Assembly: GCA_020226215.1 (NCBI GenBank)
Contig: CM035233.1
Coordinates: 12,152,001-12,216,000 of the forward strand
Source: Sindora glabra
Lineage: Eukaryota > Streptophyta > Magnoliopsida > Fabales > Fabaceae
Direction: 5' to 3'
DNA length: 64,000 nt
Shown: positions 50,291 to 62,580 of the stretch, piece by piece
Numbering within the stretch: the stretch's first letter is position 1
How the letters are laid out: each line of letters starts with the position of its first letter
The notes under the pieces: generated by a model
Database searches by the model: none
Told to the model about the DNA's origin: nothing
What the model saw: the letters and a program-made list of their open reading frames with translations, nothing else
Made by a program: the position numbers and the translations under genes

Positions 50291-52799
50291 CTATTTTCAT
50301 ACTTAAACATAAGAACCTTAAGAGCTTCATAGCAAATAAAGTAATTAAGCACCGTTAAGGCCAATAAATACAAAATTGATTTAATCAAACACCTCAGAAG
50401 CCATTAAGCAATATGAAGGAATTACAAACACATGATAATAATTTTTCCAAGGTATGATCATCTTCATCTCTTGATGATTTCCATAGGTTTTCAAAGAGCA
50501 TGATTAATAACTATAATGTCTAGTAAAATCCTAATAAGTAGAGATTGATAGAATTAAACCAAAAAATGTTTATTAGTGGATAATTAGTAAAAATACTTAT
50601 TCCTATTAGTAGAAGTATTTATTAGTTTTAGTAGACAAAAAATCTATAAAAGAGTTATTTAGGAAAAATCTTAGAAAACTAGGAGTATTCAACATTGAAG
50701 GTTGATAAGATCTAGAAGTAACTTAGTGCTTTCACTCAAGAGCATTCTAAAACAATCAAAGGTGGTAAAGTTGAAATTTTAGCTCCATTTAGAAGGGCAT
50801 GGATGGCCACTAATGGGGAAGGAGGAAATTTAGCATACTTCAAAGGCTTTAAGATAGTATTTAAGATAATGTGGAAAAAATATTATTATTTTAATAAAAT
50901 TTACTTGATCATCAAGCCTAGAAGGCTTCTATGAAGCTTAGTCATTAAAGATGATAAGCTTATATTAGAATACTCTAAGAATCATGCTAAAGTGATAAGC
51001 TAAAGGGGAATATTTTTCGCATCATACTCATATGATAAGTTGAGAGTAATTAGGCTAGTTGAAATGTAATTTGCTTTTTTAAAGGGAGCCAAAATCGTGC
51101 CCCTCTTAGTCCTAAAGCAACTAGATGATGTTATCTTATCTTTACTTGATGAGCACTCAAGATTTCTCCTATAAATATCTAAGCTTCATTCATTTTCTCC
51201 CACACCAAGAGAGCCCATGGCTAAAGAGAGAATTTAGAGAGATGAAGTACCATTTTAAGAGCTCTTACTATTTTCAAGTGAATTTTTATTAATTTTTTGA
51301 GTATTTTTGAAGATTGGTTTAAGTTGGAAGTCCCCTTGATCTTCTAGTGGAGGTAGAAGCTCATAAACTTCCATATTTTCATCTTCTATACATAGTTCTT
51401 TCTTTAGATTCTTAACTAGTCCTATATTATTTTGGAAGCTACACTTTGAATTTAAGTGAAAGAAACAAGGTTCTACAAGCTTTCTTGAGTGAGTAGAGAC
51501 CTACTCTTTTTCTTTTAAGTTTTCTTTCTTAATGATGTTTATGTATAATATATATATTTGTGTAGGGGGTTATTTGATTGTTATGCATGGTTGCCATGGT
51601 GAATTACTTACTAACATGTTTTTTTAAATTTTGAAGAAAGGATTTTGAAAAGATTGGTTTTATGGAAGTTGATTTCAAAATGGTTTTTAGTAGAAAGTTT
51701 GGAAAAAAGATTTTATATGGAATTGTAAGAAAAATATTGGTGAGAAAAAAAAGGGCTTATGGGTTCCTATGTTTAAAGTGAGGAAAATCTTGTTTTTACA
51801 ACATAAAAGTTGATACTATGTTCTAAATTAAATTAGAGATGATAGAATGTATAAAAATCAAGTTTTGGAAACAAAAATGGTTTTGTGTTAACTTTGGGCA
51901 GCTTCTAGATCCTTCTTGTTTTTAAGGAAAAATTTTGAATTTGTGAGAAAAACTTGCTACACTATGTTTTAAACAATTTTAATAATGTTTATAAACATTT
52001 ATATAAAAAGTGTATAGCAAGAATATGTTCAAAAATATATTTGAAAACTTATGATTTTATGTTGAAAAATTATTTTTTAAACTAATATTTTCAAGTAGTA
52101 AAAGTTTTCCTACAAGATAGTTTTTACTAATAAAATGTTTTGATGACTTGAGTAACTTATAACTAAAAATGGTTTTTAAATGATGCTTAGAATTTTGGAA
52201 ACTTAGCTACAAATTTTTAGAAAGTTTCATAAAGATTTGCATATAAAATGAATTTTTGAAAATTAAAAAGATTTATTTTGAAGTATTTTGATAATTAGAT
52301 GTGTGAGTAACTCGTATAAATTTGAGCTTGAAAAAGGTTAAAATATAAAGTGTAAACCCTTTACTTTAACCTTGGAAATTTTAAGAAAAAGAAATAATAA
52401 AGCTTGTTATAGTAAATGGAATTTCTGAATAGAAAAATGTTTCGCTACTACAATTTTTTCCTTTAATATCCCCACATTTACTTTAGGTAAATAGAAAATT
52501 AACATATATAATAGTGCAGTGGTCTTCTTATAAATAATTGCACCATATTTTAATTATATTAATTAGCTAATATTATAACGACATATTTTGGAGATAAGGG
52601 ATTTGTCATAAACAAAGTTAAGATGATAGTTATACATTAAATTAACATTGAATATGAACTATCACATCAATGCTTTATCAACCATTATCTAGATGAATAT
52701 AACAAAAAATATTAGATGTTTGTTGCACATTAAACTATCAATTAAAAGAAGATCAATAACTAATTAATATTTCTATTTATGATGTATTAAAAATTGTGA
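50291..52799. other. No gene; possible LTR-like promoter text
   Basis: AT-rich with no coding frame. CTATAAATATCTAAGCTTCA at 51169-51188, followed by CT-rich text and GAGAGCCCATGGCTAAAGAG, has the look of an LTR promoter and R region, but no paired LTR, primer-binding site or gag-pol was found. Confidence 0.3.
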
Positions 52800-53230
52800 A
52801 TGAAGAAATTTAACACCTCAATGTTAATAGGAAAATAAAAAAATAATTTTAAATTGATAACAATTCTAATTTAGATAAAAAATAATTATTAATTAATGAT
52901 TATTAAAATTTAGATCAAATCTGAATAATACATCTAAATTTAAGAGGCAGAATTAGTAAGATTATATATACTAAAAATTTCATTCAGGAATTTGTGAAGG
53001 ACGATAGATGGTAAATATATGAATTCGAGGGGTACCAGTGAGCACTAATTTTTGTGTGAAGGGTGCATTGGACAAGGACATGACCTAGCTTCTTGTACGG
53101 ATGCGGATGCAGATGCAGGTATGACACAAGGGTTGGATCCCCTACATAATTTGTCTGATTCCCAAAGGGACAAATTCCAAATCTGTAATTTTATTCAATC
53201 GCTCCATCACACCCCCATGCTCTCCCTTCA
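52800..53230. repeat. Dispersed long repeat, second copy, left portion
   Basis: Matches 40050-40530: CACCTCAATGTTA, AAATTGATAA, AAAAATTTCATTCAGGAATT, GGACAAGGACATGA, GATTCCCAAAGGGAC, AAATTCCAAAT and CCATCA in order. Homology stops at the MULE boundary and resumes at 63798. Confidence 0.8.
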
Positions 53231-53480
53231 GGAAAAAATACTAATATACGATTTTTTTATAAATTTTTTTCTGTTTTACCGTGGTTTCGAAACATATTAC
53301 TAAAGTACGCAGGGCACCATTCAAAATAGCGTCCGCAGCACATGGAGGCGCCACACTGTCTGACGCCTTTGGACTAGCTTAAACTTAAAGAGTGCCAGAT
53401 TGAATGGCGTTCCAAAGTTGAAGGCGCCATCCAACTTGGCGCCATTGAACTTTGGAGGCGCCATTCAAGGTGGCGCCATT
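53231..53480. repeat. Left terminal inverted repeat of the MULE with GGCGCC cluster
   Basis: Outer 100 bp align with the inverted right end. The inner part has GGCGCC at 53347, 53423, 53438, 53457 and 53472, mostly inside (T/G)GGCGCCATT(C/G)AA-type phrases. This is sharply GC- and CpG-rich compared with the surrounding DNA. Confidence 0.75.
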
Positions 53481-53526
53481 GGTTCAAAATTTTGGGAGGC
53501 ACCAAATGCAATGGCATCTCCTGCCC

Positions 53527-53534
53527 TATTTAAA
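53527..53534 (+). promoter_or_regulatory. TATA-like box at the inner edge of the MULE left end
   Basis: TATTTAAA is followed by a pyrimidine-rich stretch (CCCTGCCCCTCCCTCTTCAG and repeated CTTCACTCTTCGCAG, 53535-53620), the layout of a plant core promoter and leader. MULE promoters commonly lie in or next to the terminal repeats. The coding start at 56998 is 3.4 kb away, so a long leader intron would be needed. Confidence 0.45.
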
Positions 53535-53770
53535 CCCTGCCCCTCCCTCTTCAGCCTTCACTCTTCTTCACTCTTCGCAGCCCCTCTTCGCCCTTCACTC
53601 TTCGCAGCCGTTGGCAGTTATTCTTGTTCACACCATTTCTCATTTTTCCACTCACAAATCTTCATCCTTTCTTACTTTTGTGCATTTCATCCGACAACAT
53701 TTTCTTCTTTGGATTTCAGATCTGGTCTTCTTTCCTTACTCTTCCTTGGTTTGTATTTTTATAATTTCTA

Positions 53771-54125
53771 GTATTTATATTATAATTTTTATTAGTTATT
53801 ATGAGAATATATTTTATGGTGGTAGAAAAATTTTTATTCTATGTTAATTATTATGATTTATGATGTGAAATTATGATCTAAGATTTAGGAAAAATTTGTA
53901 AAAATTTATATGATTTGTGATAGTTTGTGATTTTTACTAGTTAGTATTTTTATAATTTCTGTATTTATATTATAATTTTTATTGGTTATTATAAGAATAT
54001 ATTTTACAGTAGTAGAAAAATTTTTATTTTATGTTGATTATTATGATTTATGATGTGAAATTATGATTTAGGATTTAGGAAAAATTTGTACAAATTTATA
54101 TGATCTGTGATAGTTTGTGATTTTA
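53771..54125. repeat. 190-bp direct repeat, two tandem copies and one distant copy
   Basis: GTATTTATATTATAATTTTT followed by TTATTA(T/G)(G/A)AGAATATATTTTA, GTAGAAAAATTTTTATT, TATGATTTATGATGTGAAAT and AAAAATTTGTA(A/C)AAATTTAT occurs at about 53771 and 53961, and a third diverged copy at about 55650-55870. Non-coding. Confidence 0.7.
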
Positions 54126-56997
54126 AAAGAAGAACAAAAGGGATAAAGAAAAGTGTGTTAAAATAAAATTTATAATTTAGGTAAAAATTATGTTTAGAGA
54201 TTTTTTAAATATAAAATTTTTTAGGATATAGGATATGATAAAAATAAGATTATTTTTAATATATGTTGATTATTACGAGAATATATTGTCCTATTGATCA
54301 ATATTTTTATATTAATTTTGAAGTAATATATGTCAAAATAAGTAAATATCAATTGAGAAAATTTTGTAAAGACTTGATATCTTATGTATTATTTCTCTTT
54401 ATTTTATCTTTTTTATTGTACATTTTTTTATTCTTTTTTGTTAACTCATGGTATTTAAACTATATACACCAATATTTTTTAGCAGTAAGATATATCAATT
54501 TTTTATTATAAATGTATTCTATATAAATTATATAGTTCATTTAATTAATTTATTTATTATACAATCAATTTTTTATTACTTTATACCTTACGTATTGTTT
54601 ATTTCTTATTTACTCTATTGTATTTTTTTTATATCTACTCGTATTGTTTATGATTTAAAACATTAATATCATTAATTAACATAAATATAATGAGTTATAT
54701 TTTTTAAGCTTATTATAATATTTCAAATAAATTAAAGTTTTAATATACATTTTATTAATAAAAATAATTAATTTCATATTATATTTTAAAAAAAATACTT
54801 AGTAATTAAATTAAATTTTATTTATATAAATTTTTTCAATTTTTTGTTGATAATCATTTTTAAATATTATATTTTAAATTTAAAATACATCAATTAAGAT
54901 TTCTCCAAAGGTTTATAGTTCGTATATTATTTTTTCTTTATTTCATTTACTTTGTTTAATTTTTTCTTCTTTCTTTTTTCAATCATTCTATTAAAAGTTC
55001 AAATGTAATATATTGAATAATATAAATATAATGTAATTTATTTTATTTTTGACATAAAATTATTTTTAATAATCAAATATATTATTTAATAAAATTAATT
55101 AATTATATATTTAATTTTTAACACTTATTACTTTACCTTTCACATAGCATTTCTCCTTTTTTAATTTATTTTATTATAATTTTTTTATATTGACTCATAT
55201 TATTTACGATTTAAATATTAGGATAATTACATAATATTGACATAATGTAACATATTTTATTTTTATCTTAAAATAATTTAAAAAAATAAATGTTATGGGA
55301 AGCATTAATTGAATTAATTATTTATATATTCCAATTTTAATAAAAGTATTTAAGTATAAAAATTAATTCTCTTTTAAAATTTATTAATATTTTCTTAATA
55401 TAAAATTTTAAGCACTATATTTAAAATTAAATACACATCAATAAAATTTTATCTATATTATTATTTTTGTTCCTTTTATATATTATCTTGTAAAATATAT
55501 TTAATTTAGTGTGATTTTTGCATAATTTTTTTTAATGATACAATAATATCTAACAATTTTTACTTAGAAGTTAAAGTTATTAAAATATTTAATAATTTTT
55601 TATTTCATGCAGAGGCTATTTTCTATTTACTTTTCTTAATACTTACCGGTTAGTATTTTTATAAATTTTGTACTTATATTATAATTTTTATTAGTCATCA
55701 TGAAAATATCTTTTATAGTGGTAGAGGAATTTGTTTAGAATATTATGATATAAATAATATGAGTATTTTTATTTTATATCGATTATTATGATTTATGATG
55801 TGAAATTATGATTTAAGATATGAAATTATAATTTATGAAAAATTTGTAGAAATTTATATGTACTGTGATAGGTTGTGCTGTTAAAAGAAGAACAAACGAG
55901 ATAAAGAAAGGTGTCCTAAAATAAGTTTTAGGACTTAGGTGAAAGTTATATTTAGAGAATTTTTTCATGTGAAATTTTAATATATCATAAGAGAAGTAAT
56001 AAAAATAAAATTTTAGGATATGTAGATGCAACCAGAAGTTTTAAAAAATAAGATATTGTTATTGAAAATATGAATATTTTTCTATTTAAATAGTAGATAT
56101 TATAAATGTAAGAATAATAAACGTAGCGAAAAAATTATACTATACATAGGTTTATTCAGAAAGTATTAAAATATATAAGGTACTATAATATAAGTATTAG
56201 ACGAAGTCAGTGTATGTAAAAAAGAATTTATGATTGTAATCATAAAAATATACAAATAATAATGTATAAATATTTTTTGTTGCTATTTAGTAATAAGTGT
56301 GAAGGGAGAAAATTGTCATGAAAATAATAAATGTAGTGTATTGAAAAAGTTAATCAATTTAATAAGTATAATTTGTGTCGAATAAATAAAAAAATGACAA
56401 TTGAAAAAGATAAATTAAAATATAGATAAGATTATATAGCCAAACATTATATTAGTTTTAAAAAGAAATAACATTTATTTAGCCGAAAAAAATTATCCTA
56501 TTATATAATATGTTTGTTATATATGAAAAATTGTTATGCAATAATATTTAAAAATTAAGCTTTTTTCCAATTGTGTGCAAGTAAGTGAAAATTGAAATTA
56601 TTGTTTCAAATATAAATTTATTTTTTTAGTAATAATTTATTTATATTACATTAGAAATTATGCAAAAAAAGAAGAATTATAATTAAATTATTTATATCAC
56701 ACTTGCAAATGAACATTAAAAATTTATGAAGTATGGAAAATTACGAATGAGTATAAAAATAGCAATATATTTGTTGAAAAAAATATCGGCCTGTAAAGGT
56801 CGGAATGGGTTTGACCTGTGCAGGTAAATTATTACGTACTATTAAATATATACCTTACAAAAATAGTAATACATATCATTCATTTTTACTTGTAATATTA
56901 AATACTAGTTCATTCGTTTATAAGTACAAAAATTGTATATGATAATATGTGTCAGTTATGAGGGTGCAGTAAATGTTTTGCAATTAAAAGTAACAAG
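54126..56997. other. AT-rich interior of the MULE, no gene
   Basis: About 2.9 kb upstream of mudrA with extreme AT content. Apart from the third copy of the 190-bp repeat no structure is evident. It may be a leader intron or later insertions. Confidence 0.4.
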
Positions 56998-59772
56998 ATG
57001 AAAAAAAGTTTAATTATTTTTATATATTCAAATGGTACAATGATTGAGAGATCAATGGGGGTAATGTACGATGGACCTCCCTTAAAGGCATTGAAATTGA
57101 GAGGATGTAGCACAATGGATGTTTTGCGAGAGAAAATTCATGCTCGACTGAAGCTTTCCCAAGATCAAGCTGTTGGGAGAATTATTTATAAATTTCCACA
57201 GTATCAAATGGAGGCTCAATATATGGCATATGAATTGGACGATGATGAAAACTTGACATATGCCATAGCAAGTTATGAACAACATCCAACGATGATAACA
57301 ATGGAATTGTACATGGAGGTGATTACATCCGAACTGCACGCTGCCAACCTTGATTCACAAGAAAGAGTTCCAATAATTAGATCACCCGTAGATCCAACGG
57401 CTTATGTCAGTACTAGTTGTTCGATGGTGCGGGAAGGTCCTCCTTACACGGGTGGAATTGAGTTCTATATTTTTTATAGTTATACTCTTGCATTGGACTC
57501 ATCTGTTGCAGGTGTTTTCCCAAGAAATGTATCACATACCATGATGGGTTCAACAAGTGCCTTACCGGTTGTAGAGGAAGAATCCACTGATCCTATAATC
57601 ATGGATGCCTACCTTGAGTCTGGTTTTGAAGACGATGAGGTATCTTGCAATAGCGGCGATGATCATGACACTGATGATGAAGAATGTGCAACTACACATG
57701 ATGATAGTGTTACAGCTCGACGTGTGAGGAGTGACAATGCTGCACAGACATCATGTGGTGTCCCTCAAGCTGCTTTCTTCTCTTACATTGATTGGGATGC
57801 CGTAAGGAATGCTAATGAATTTTTGAAAATAATGAAACCAAGCTATGACTACGGCATGGAGGACTTACAGATTAGACAAGAGTTTGATTGTAAGGAGGCA
57901 TTGATTGCTGCAACTAAGCATTACCACATCAGAAGGCACCATAGTTATTATGTGAAGGAATCAGATACTAGAAGATTGAGTGTGAAATGTGATAATTATG
58001 GAGATGAATACAAATTCCACCTTAGAGCGACTAATCTGAAGAATTCTAACACTTAGACAATAATTAGATTTTCAGGGCCTCACACATGTGTTAATGCCAG
58101 TTTAACACAAGATCACAAGTCTCTTGACTCCGAGTATATCAGTTCCTTGATACTGGAGATGACTAAAGTGAAGCAAGATGTTCCAATCTCGCTTATACAA
58201 GAGAGGGTGGAAGGCATGTATAGGTATAAGATTTCGTACAGAAAAGCATGAAAGGCAAACCAGAAGGCAATTGTCAAGGTGTATGGAGATTAGGATAAAT
58301 CATATGAAGTGCTCCCCAAATGGTTGGACATTTTAGGCTATTATGACCAAGTTCTGTTCAAGTTGGAGTCAGAAGAATTCATCACAGTTTACAACCGTGT
58401 TGATCCACAAAAACATGTTTTCAATCGAGTTTTTTGGGATTTCAAGCCATGTATTATCGCATTTCCCTACTGCAAGCAATTCATACAAGTTAATGGAACA
58501 TTTCTATATGGCAAGTATAGAAGTGTGCTATTAATTACTACGACCCAGGACGGTAACAAATGTCATATACCTCTTGCTTTTGCCATTGTTGAAAAGGAGA
58601 ACTATGAAAACTGGAGCTAGTTTTTGGCATTATTACGGGTAAATGTTACAAACCAGCAAGGAATATGCTTGATATCAGATCGACGCCGAGCTATACAAGA
58701 TGCTGTAGCCAACGAAAGTCTAGGATGGCAGCCTCCTCATACTTTTCATCGGTATTGTATCAGACATATTGCTAACAATGTTTGCAAGAAATACAGGGAT
58801 GACAATGTCAAGAAAGCTGTCCTTAAGATTGGTACGCCTTATAGCACAACTTTTTTGTTGAACCTTTCATCTGTAAATTTATCTATCTGGTAATTCAATC
58901 CGGTTAAACTATTTGTCTCCTTGTGTTCATCCTATGAGCCAAATTGAGAAAAGGTCATGGAGAGATTGCACAACTTAAGCAAAGTCAATGAGGAGATCTA
59001 TAAGAAGTTAACCGTTATTCTAATGAAGAAGTGGATACTTGCTTATGATGAAGGAAGAAGACATGGTCATATGACAACTAATATAGTAGAGTGCATTAAT
59101 GGCCTCTTCAAAAGATTAAGGAAGCTACCAATCACAAGCCTTGTTCAATAAACATACTATAGATGTGTCAAGTACTTTGTGGAAAGGGCAAAAGAAGCAT
59201 ATGCTGAACTACAACAAGGTCACATATACGCAAGCATATTCAGACAGGAGCTTACGACTATCCAATCACGTGCTTCTTCTTACCACGTTCGTGCGTATAA
59301 TAGATAAGGAACTAGGTTTGAAGTGGTGGAGGGCCCTGATATGGCCAGGGGATCATGTGAAAAGGTCGTCCAAGTGCTATTAGACAAAGGCCAATGTGAA
59401 TGTGGACAATTCCAAGCATATAGGTATCCTTGAGCTCATATTATTACTGCTTATGCCTCAGTCAACATATCGTGGGAACCATATGTCGATCTTGTATACA
59501 GACTTGACACCCTACTTAATTGCTACAAATCTGAGTGGTGGCCGATCGGGGAGTGGTTGCAATGGAATAACCTACCACCATTTCCTGTCCTGGTTCCAAA
59601 TTATGGAAGATTGCATGAAAAGGGATGATCGAAGTCAACACGGATTAGGAATGAGATGGATTGGCCTCAAGAGAGTGGTGTTAAGCAAAAATGCGATCTT
59701 TGTAAGATGGAAAGTCATAATCGTAGGCGCTGCCCACTTCTCCATGGAGATAAAGGCCCTTCTTCACGTTAA
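56998..59772 (+). pseudogene. mudrA: MuDR-type (MULE) transposase, decayed
   Basis: The transposase would bind the terminal repeats and cut and join them. The frame from ATG 56998 stays the same for about 1.9 kb. Residues 1-100 look like a PB1-type N-terminal domain (GPPLKALKLRG, IIYKFP), then an acidic linker (FEDDEVSCNSGDDHDTDDEE), then the MuDR DNA-binding domain (IRQEFDCKEALIAATKHYHI, SVKCDN). The catalytic core has VNGTFLYGKYRSVLLI, LAFAIVEKENYENWS and ICLISDRRRAIQDA, then after a likely intron YDEGRRHGHMTTNIVECING. A SWIM-type CECGQF lies near 59.4 kb and an intact CCHC knuckle at 59692-59733 (CDLC, SHNRRRC). Faults: in-frame stops at 58054, 58249, 58291 and 58618 (all at Trp positions of the family), a frameshift near 59.15 kb, more stops beyond, and Asn (58492-58494) where the first catalytic Asp should be. 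Confidence 0.9.
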
Positions 59773-60039
59773 TTTTGATTTTTACTTTTGCAAATATGTT
59801 ATGAAGTATGTTAACTAATGTCATAAATGTAATAGTCGGATGATGTGATTTGTTTGATTGTTGTAAAATTGCATGCCATTATAGATATATATGTGACCCC
59901 ATTACTAGTAATGTTAACAAATTACTTCAATCGTCCAAGTGCTATAAATTCTTGTGTGGATCTTTCTAGTTAAATTGCACACATATGTTATATTAGTGTG
60001 TATTTAAATTCTAGCCTAATGCAATTCAATTAATGGCAG

Positions 60040-62580
60040 ATGGCATCCACTTCCCGACGCGTCGATCCTGGACTACGAGATCTTTCACTTTTGACAGCTC
60101 AGGACTCACACATATCCCAGACGATTTGGGCAGGCCATGTATGCAAATAGTTAGATCTTAAAGTTGGTTATACTTTTCCATATTGTTAAACATAATAATT
60201 AATTTTTTTTTGTAGCCTGACCGTGTGCTGAGGATTCGACGTGCTCATCACTACAATCACCAGCACCCGCCGGAGTTGATTATCCCCTTGTTATGAGAGG
60301 TGGGTTTTTACGGCCTGGCGATGTGCGAGTTTGTTCCGATTGACCATCAGTTAATCATTGCTTTTATAGAGCGGTGGAGGTCGGAGACACACACTTTTCA
60401 CATGCCGCAGGGGGAGACCACTATTACATTACAGGATGTTGCTTTTCAGCTCAGCCTACCCATTGACAGTCGAGTAGTGACGGGCCCCATTGTGTGGGGA
60501 TGGGGAGCCCTGATAGAGGAGTACCTGGGATTGCAGTTACCGGTGGACGAGAATGTTGTCAAAGGGGGGCGATTGAGGATGAGTTAGTTGGAGAGGCATT
60601 TCACTCATATTCCAAATGATGAGGATGAGATGACAGTGCAGAGATTCACTCGGGCCTACATTTTGCGTCTCATTAGTGGGACGTTATTTCTTGACCACTC
60701 CGGCACATATATCCACCTCATGCACTTATCCTTACTCGGAGACTTCCACGAGGCTGGGACATATAGTTGGGGATCTGCCTGCCTGGCCTATCTGTACAGA
60801 GAGCTCTGTAAGGCCACTGCTCTAGATTATAAGGAGATAGGAGGGTGTTGCCTACTACTGCAGCTTTGGGCATGGGATAGATTTCCCATTATTGTCCTCG
60901 TGATTACTGTTTCAGACATACCAGAGAAGGATGCAGGGATTGGCCCTCTAGCCCACAAGTTAGAAAATTTTTCAATTTACACTTATAATTTAGTTGACTT
61001 CTAAGTTGTTTAACTTAGTTATTGTACTTGATAGGTGGCACTATCAAAAGACGTTCCAGGATAGTCCGGCACACAGCCTACCCTATTATAGATACGTGCT
61101 GAACCGTCTTCGTCTCGACTAGGTATGAAAGGGATAATGTATATTTTTATTTCATTCCTTTGTCCATTTCATTATCACATTTAAATGACAACATAAATAT
61201 GTAATTTCAGATCACCTGGATCCCGTACACTGAGGTGGTCACTGCATCACTTCCTTAGTACTATTTTGATGGGAGTAACATGTGGATAGCAGTGGTGCCA
61301 CTCATACACTTTTAGATTATCAAGTGGAACCAGCCAGATAGGGTTTTGCAGCAGTTTGGACTACGTGAGCCTATTCCTAAGCCACCAAAGTAGGTGGCGG
61401 AGGTTCATTGCCTTCACTTGTCCAGTCGGCATGATGAGGAGTGGCACATCCGATATCAATCGTACATTACACGATAGGATATCTGGCAAGACTTGTGTGC
61501 TATCGCCAAGCCGACCACACGACTAGTCCTAGGCCCACAGTTTAAGTACATGGCATGATACAGACGGGTTACTAGGCGATTTATTACACCCGTTAGAGGA
61601 GCATTAGACCTTATGGTAATATTGCATGCTAGTTATCTGTGTCTGATTTTCTTTCTGTGCATTAATATTATAACTAACTTTAATGTTAAAAATTTGCATA
61701 GATAGATGAGGTGTCCACACTACACGACTTCACTACACCTAAGGGATAGTCTAGGTTCACCTTCGATGCGCTTAGATCAGCGACGGACTCTATCCTTCAT
61801 GCCATTCAGGAGGTTGATCATGTGATTATTGACTCACATGTGGAGCTAGCTCCTCATGCCTATCATATCCCTGACCTTGCGGAGGGTGACCATGATCAGC
61901 CTCGTACTCGTCGACGTCATTGCACTGATCCACGACCTACGTCACAGGCTGATGCTCCATCCACTTCAACAATGCAACAGACTCCATCATCGACTGCTCA
62001 GGATACCATGATGATGATGCCAGATATGACTACCTCATCTCATATGTACCTTATTGCACCAGATGTTCCTTCATCCTCCACCATGTTCTCGACTGCATTA
62101 TATGCTCCGTCATCATCCTAGATATACCAGTTTACTTTTGGTGTTCCATCCTCATTTTAGGAATTTTCACATATACCAGGAGTTTCATCTTCATTCCATA
62201 TCTTTTCTTCCGGTGAAGCTGGTCCATCACAGCCATATCATCTTGCATTTGATCTACATACTCAGGATCAGGGATCAGCACTTAGTGGCATGATGACAGA
62301 TGACTCAGTAATTACCGATAGAGGTAGAGGTAGAGGCAGAGGCAAAGCGGGAGCCAGAGATAGAGGCAGAGCGGGAGCTGGAGGTAGAGAAGCCACAGAT
62401 ACCGGAGATGTGATTCTCGGGCCTGCACAGAGGGTTAGTAAATATGGCCGCCACATTACTGATCTTGGATGTGGGACTGGACATCACTTACATAGACATC
62501 AACTTTCTTTTTCATGTTTATTATATATTTATGCACATTTATCTTATTACTTTATTACTAAACATCAAAATTTAGGATGA
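60040..62580 (+). pseudogene. Plant mobile domain (PMD) protein, five exons, decayed
   Basis: PMD proteins occur both in plant transposons and as host proteins such as MAIN/MAIL1 and the PP7 long form. Exons 60040-60138, 60216-60958, 61035-61122, 61211-61615 and 61702-62580 keep one frame across four GT..AG introns and would give about 737 codons. Exon 2 has GFYGLAMCEFVPIDHQL, ERWRSETHTFHMP, ITLQDVAFQLSLPID, RAYILRLISGTLFLD, HLMHLSLLGDFHEAGTYSWG and LLLQLWAWDRFP. Exon 4 has WIPYTEVV, MWIAVVPLIHF, VLQQFGLREPIP and YRRVTRRFITP. Exon 5 is Ser/Thr/Pro-rich, then RGRGRGRGKAGARDRGRAGA and HITDLGCGTGHH. Eleven in-frame stops are seen (60294, 60585, 61120, 61256, 61313, 61391, 61475, 61556, 61747, 62119, 62158). 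The gene starts 268 bp after mudrA on the same strand, so it belongs to the MULE. Confidence 0.9.

Noticed and set aside
53400..53847. Plus-strand frames of 123 and 131 codons at the left end of the MULE
   Set aside because: They cover the terminal repeat, the TATA-like box and the CT-rich leader; two frames are open only because of low stop density in CT-rich text.
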